Of a stretch of DNA of 9,064 nt, positions 6,699-9,064 are shown piece by piece. Within the stretch, counting starts at the first letter, position 1. Every line of letters begins with the position of its first letter. A program made the translations under genes and the position numbers. The DNA is from Lachnospiraceae bacterium UBA3814 (GTDB taxonomy: Bacteria; Bacillota; Clostridia; Lachnospirales; Lachnospiraceae). Under the pieces are notes generated by a model. The model did not search any database. It was not told the DNA's origin and saw only the letters and a list, made by a program, of their open reading frames with translations. The stretch lies in NCBI GenBank assembly GCA_002368575.1, contig DFEA01000113.1, positions 1 to 9,064 of the forward strand, read 5' to 3'.

Positions 6699-7166
6699 AT
6701 GGCAAAGCAGAGCGGAATAAAGCTTATCGCCAATAATAAAAAGGCGTATCATGAATATTTTATAGAGGATAAATATGAGTGCGGGATAGAGCTTTACGGT
6801 ACTGAGATAAAATCCTTAAGGATGGGGAAATGCAGCATCAAGGAGGCCTATGTCAAGATCGACAGGGGTGAGTGCTTCGTTATCGGGATGAACATCAGTC
6901 CATATGAGAAGGGTAATATCTTTAACCGTGATCCGGTAAGGACCAGAAAGCTGCTCCTTCACAAATACGAGATCAATAAGCTGGCCGGAAAGCTTAATGA
7001 GCAGGGCTATACCCTTATGCCTCTTCAGGTATATTTTAAGGACAGCCGCGCAAAGCTTGAGATAGGCCTGGCAAAGGGTAAAAAGCTGTATGACAAGAGG
7101 CAGGAAATAGCCAAAAAGGATATGAGAAGAGCGCTTGAAAGAGATTTCAAGGTAAAGAACCTGTAG
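6699..7166 (+). CDS. smpB: SsrA-binding protein SmpB
   Basis: SmpB binds tmRNA and carries it to ribosomes stalled without a stop codon, where it mimics a codon-anticodon interaction and allows tagging of the unfinished protein. The 155-residue product is of standard length. It opens with the family signature NNKKAYHEYFIEDKYECGIELYG in pieces at residues 12-34, followed by TEIKSLRMGKCSIKEAYV (35-52). NISPYEKGN (65-73) and the RNA-binding GLAKGKKLYDKRQ segment (123-135) are also present. The Lys/Arg-rich C-terminal tail DKRQEIAKKDMRRALERDFK is expected to become helical in the mRNA channel. AAGAGGA at 6686-6692 lies six bases before the ATG. The gene follows rnr by 57 bases. Its RNA partner ssrA lies about 1.5 kb downstream, beyond an unrelated secreted-protein gene. 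Confidence 0.97.
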   Translation: MAKQSGIKLIANNKKAYHEYFIEDKYECGIELYGTEIKSLRMGKCSIKEAYVKIDRGECFVIGMNISPYEKGNIFNRDPVRTRKLLLHKYEINKLAGKLNEQGYTLMPLQVYFKDSRAKLEIGLAKGKKLYDKRQEIAKKDMRRALERDFKVKNL

Positions 7167-7184
7167 CCGAAAGATTATTTATTA

Positions 7185-7213
7185 TGTACAAGGGTCCGGA
7201 TATATACTATAAT
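7185..7213 (+). promoter_or_regulatory. Promoter for the transglutaminase-like gene
   Basis: TGTACA at 7185-7190 (four of six consensus bases) and a perfect TATAAT at 7208-7213 are separated by 17 bases. The predicted start near 7220 gives a leader of about 30 nt, which contains two purine-rich runs, GGAGGG (7221-7226) and AAAGGAGGG (7229-7237). The latter ends 11 bases before the ATG and is the likely ribosome site. I see no terminator between smpB and this promoter, so read-through from smpB is also possible. Confidence 0.65.
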
Positions 7214-7248
7214 TAATACCGGAGGGTTAAAGGAGGGCAGCGGGAAGA

Positions 7249-8595
7249 ATGAACAGCCTGAAAAAGATCCTTGTTCTGTCGCTTATGCTTGTGGCTTCAG
7301 TATTTTTTGCGCAGAGAGCCGGGGCAGCGGAACGGGATGAAAGCACTGGAGCTGCCGAAACGGTGACACTTGAGGAGCTTGAGCTTAATGCTGAGGTGTC
7401 CATGGACATGCTTGTAGTGGGCTCCGACGGTAAGGAATATGAGAATGTCGATTACCTTTCCGTTGAGGAGGTCAACCTGTTCTCCTCTTCGCAAAGGACA
7501 AATTACGAACAGCTCTGCGACAAGGCCGCTGAGCTGACAAACAGTGAGACCGGCTACACCGCCATAGAGCTGGTGACTGGTAATGAGGGCAGGCCGGAGC
7601 TTCGGTATTATCTTCCTGTAAAGCAGATAATACTTATGGCTGAGGATAACGGGACAGAGCCGGATGTCTATCCGTCCGGGGAAGTGATGGAGCAGGCGGC
7701 ATTGTATGAAGCATCAGCTGCTTTTGACCGCGGAGCCTTTTACCGGGATCAGCTGAGCAGTACTGAGCAGGAGCTGTTTGATAGATGCGTGGCTGCGGCA
7801 GCGAAGAATAAAAATGTATTTTATGCTGATGGATCGGGCTTTGGAGACGATGATTTCTTCAGGATCTTTTCAACAGGATATCTTGCTTACCCGGAGCTTT
7901 TTGAATGGGTCAACTGGTCGGGAAAAGGGTTTACGTCTCTTTCGCTGGATGATTTCGGATCGGAGTACTATGGGTTTAAGGCTGCCAAATCAAAATATTT
8001 CAGTGCAAACACCGAGGAAAAAGCCAGAAAGAAGATAAATAATCTGGTGGCTGCTGCCAGGAGATATGCAGAGGCAGCCAGTCCCGAGGATGTAGAATAC
8101 GGGATCGCAGAATATCTCGACAAGTGGATATGTAAGAAAAACTATTATAATAATAAGGGAACTAAGAACGCATATGCCAAAAAGGCGGTGATGTATTACT
8201 GCCACAGCAGCTACGGATGCCTTCTTAAGGGCTATGGGGTCTGTGAGAGCTATGCAAGGGCCATGTCAAGGCTGTTGGATGCGGCAGGGATAGCTAATTT
8301 CTTTTTATGCGGGGAAGCAGGAGAGGCATTCGGAGAAACCGGAGGGCATGCGTGGAACTATGTACGGCTTGGTGACTCCTGGTACCTGTTGGATACGACC
8401 TGGGATGATGCAGGAAAGAAATCTGACCGTTCCTATTTTCTCATCGGGAGCTCGGATGAGGATATGCAGGGAACAGTACACGATGCTACCGGAGAGATAT
8501 TCTATTATATCTATCCTTCGGTCACTTATCCCCAGCTTTCGAAGTACAGCTATAAGGAGAGCGACTGGCCGGTGCTTTTTGAGCCGGCTGCATGA
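7249..8595 (+). CDS. Secreted transglutaminase-like cysteine protein
   Basis: The 448-residue product starts with a signal peptide (MNSLKKILVLSLMLVASVFF, probable cleavage near AGA-A at residues 24-27). It ends with a transglutaminase-like (papain-fold) core. The catalytic Cys332 lies in GYGVCESYARAMSRLLDAAG, His367 in GETGGHAWNYV and Asp382 in SWYLLDTTWDD, in the normal order and spacing. The DTTWDD ending and the Cys motif match secreted bacterial members of this family. These act as proteases or amide-bond-forming enzymes, or have unknown function, so the reaction cannot be assigned. The N-terminal 300 residues are charged, partly helical and not recognised; they include a Tyr/Lys-rich segment just before the core. 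No wall anchor, SLH or binding repeat is present. It may be linked to the other envelope genes here, but nothing shows a shared substrate. Confidence 0.85.
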   Translation: MNSLKKILVLSLMLVASVFFAQRAGAAERDESTGAAETVTLEELELNAEVSMDMLVVGSDGKEYENVDYLSVEEVNLFSSSQRTNYEQLCDKAAELTNSETGYTAIELVTGNEGRPELRYYLPVKQIILMAEDNGTEPDVYPSGEVMEQAALYEASAAFDRGAFYRDQLSSTEQELFDRCVAAAAKNKNVFYADGSGFGDDDFFRIFSTGYLAYPELFEWVNWSGKGFTSLSLDDFGSEYYGFKAAKSKYFSANTEEKARKKINNLVAAARRYAEAASPEDVEYGIAEYLDKWICKKNYYNNKGTKNAYAKKAVMYYCHSSYGCLLKGYGVCESYARAMSRLLDAAGIANFFLCGEAGEAFGETGGHAWNYVRLGDSWYLLDTTWDDAGKKSDRSYFLIGSSDEDMQGTVHDATGEIFYYIYPSVTYPQLSKYSYKESDWPVLFEPAA

Positions 8596-8621
8596 TTTTG
8601 AAAAGTGTTATTATTTATATT

Positions 8622-8650
8622 CACACAAAACATCTAAAGATGTTTTGGTG
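8622..8650 (+). other. Hairpin after the transglutaminase-like gene, possible weak terminator
   Basis: CAAAACATC (8626-8634) pairs with GATGTTTTG (8639-8647) around a TAAA loop. CAC/GTG (8622-8624 with 8648-8650) extends it across a bulged A. The only T-run is the four T inside the stem, so termination would be weak. It is followed after one base by a second hairpin that runs up to the tmRNA. Confidence 0.6.
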
Positions 8651-8651
8651 C

Positions 8652-8680
8652 CTCTGAGTTTTGCAAAGCAAAACTCAGAG
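8652..8680 (+). repeat. Perfect 13-bp inverted repeat abutting the tmRNA 5' end
   Basis: CTCTGAGTTTTGC (8652-8664) and GCAAAACTCAGAG (8668-8680) are perfectly complementary around AAA. One base separates it from the hairpin upstream and one base separates it from the predicted mature 5' end of tmRNA at 8682. There is no T-run. It occupies the place where a -10 box would lie if tmRNA were transcribed from its mature 5' end, so a longer precursor trimmed by RNase P is likely. Confidence 0.85.
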
Positions 8681-8681
8681 C

Positions 8682-9029
8682 GGGCTTGTAAAGGTTTCGA
8701 CGGGGGTTTAGCAGTCAGGATAGCCATCTGTGGCCCCGAACCACATTAAAAGCGGGAAAACTTAAATATAAACGCAGAACCTAAGTTAGCGTTAGCAGCG
8801 TAATTAACGCTGCTGTCGGCTCCGGATAGCCTACTGTTCGGTCCACCGGCATCAAAAAGGTAGGGAACCCTGCTTTCAAAGCTTTGAGGGAGCAGGAGAA
8901 ATATGAAGCTACTAAAATGCGGAGACTGTCATTTGCCGCCGCATGGAGGGAATGTCAAAGAAATGACTGTGATGGAAGAAGTCCTGATGAAAGAGCTTTC
9001 GGACGCGGGTTCGATTCCCGCCAGGTCCA
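8682..9029 (+). ncRNA. ssrA: Transfer-messenger RNA (tmRNA, 10Sa RNA)
   Basis: tmRNA enters stalled ribosomes with SmpB as an alanyl-tRNA mimic and then supplies a short reading frame that marks the protein for proteolysis. The acceptor stem is GGGCTTG (8682-8688) with CAGGTCC (9022-9028), including two G·U pairs, and the discriminator is A9029. The T-arm is GCGGG-TTCGATT-CCCGC (9005-9021), and the D-arm region is GGTTTCGACGGGGG. Helix H2 is TCAGGA (8715-8720) with TCCTGA (8982-8987) plus CCATC (8724-8728) with GATGG (8971-8975). PK1 is TGTGG/CCACA (8729-8733, 8741-8745) with its loop CCCG pairing to CGGG at 8753-8756. H5 is AGCAGCG/CGCTGCT (8794-8800, 8808-8814) around the stop codon. Downstream, CCTAC/GTAGG (8830-8834, 8860-8864) and CCTGCT/AGCAGG (8869-8874, 8891-8896) fit PK2 and PK3. 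ATGCGG/CCGCAT (8917-8922, 8939-8944) with GTCATTT/AAATGAC (8928-8934, 8961-8967) makes PK4. The 3' CCA is not encoded. Confidence 0.96.
8774..8803 (+). other. tmRNA tag reading frame (AEPKLALAA, then TAA)
   Basis: The frame ending GCG TTA GCA GCG TAA gives the universal ALAA-type ending, which fixes the phase. The resume codon is taken as GCA at 8774, because it is Ala and is preceded by ATAAAC just after an A-rich single strand, as in other Bacillota tmRNAs. It is 17 bases downstream of PK1. The tag is then nine residues. In-frame codons continue upstream to a TAA at 8747, so an earlier resume codon such as GAA at 8756 cannot be excluded but is less likely. Confidence 0.75.
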
Positions 9030-9064
9030 CTCATAGGTTTACATAATATTGGCGTACGAACCCG

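Noticed and set aside
8348..8749. A 133-codon plus-strand frame across the end of the transglutaminase-like gene and into tmRNA
   Set aside because: It overlaps the catalytic core in another frame and runs into a structural RNA, so it is not a gene.
9057..9064. CGAACCCG at the window end, complementary to CGGGTTCG in the tmRNA T-arm (9006-9013)
   Set aside because: Eight bases at a truncated edge could be chance. On the minus strand the flanking bases do not form a tRNA T-arm, and nothing further can be tested within the window.
1..9064. CRISPR array, transposase, phage, toxin-antitoxin or defence genes
   Set aside because: I saw no spaced direct-repeat array, no insertion sequence ends and no open frame with the motifs of such systems. 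The only exact direct repeat of note is the 41-base pair at 448 and 545.

Overview
The window reads as chromosomal DNA of a Gram-positive anaerobe of the Bacillota. I would place it in the class Clostridia, probably near Lachnospiraceae, but this rests on gene content and style and not on a database match. The evidence is the secG–rnr–smpB–ssrA order typical of Bacillota, a class B sortase, secreted proteins with Gram-positive signal peptides, purine-rich Shine-Dalgarno sites, and sigma-A-like promoters. All genes lie on the + strand.

Layout: bases 1-242 are the 3' end of tpiA (triosephosphate isomerase). A 372-base gap follows. It holds a long stem-loop (probable tpiA terminator), a clear promoter, and two identical 41-base copies of a near-palindromic element flanking a smaller hairpin. 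The promoter leads into a class B sortase gene (615-1451). Next is a gene for an 815-residue secreted protein built from fibronectin type III-like beta domains (1571-4018). Then comes the housekeeping block: secG (4181-4420) with its own promoter and a very strong intrinsic terminator, rnr for RNase R (4479-6641), and smpB (6699-7166). A gene for a secreted transglutaminase-like protein (7249-8595), with its own promoter, separates smpB from ssrA. Two back-to-back hairpins fill the short gap before ssrA (tmRNA, about 8682-9029), in which the acceptor stem, T-arm, H2, PK1, H5 and downstream pseudoknots can be traced base by base. The predicted proteolysis tag is AEPKLALAA.

How the genes fit together: rnr, smpB and ssrA form the trans-translation and RNA-decay set. 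SmpB and tmRNA rescue stalled ribosomes, and RNase R degrades the defective mRNA. SecG belongs to the SecYEG translocon, which the two signal-peptide proteins and the sortase would use. The three envelope genes are interleaved among the housekeeping genes, so the region looks like a conserved backbone with surface-protein genes inserted. Neither secreted protein carries a sortase sorting signal, so a functional link to the sortase is unproven.

I do not see a clearly new multi-gene system. The best leads are the duplicated palindromic element in the sortase leader, the paired hairpins touching the tmRNA 5' end, the secreted transglutaminase-like gene between smpB and ssrA, and the unusual tag sequence.
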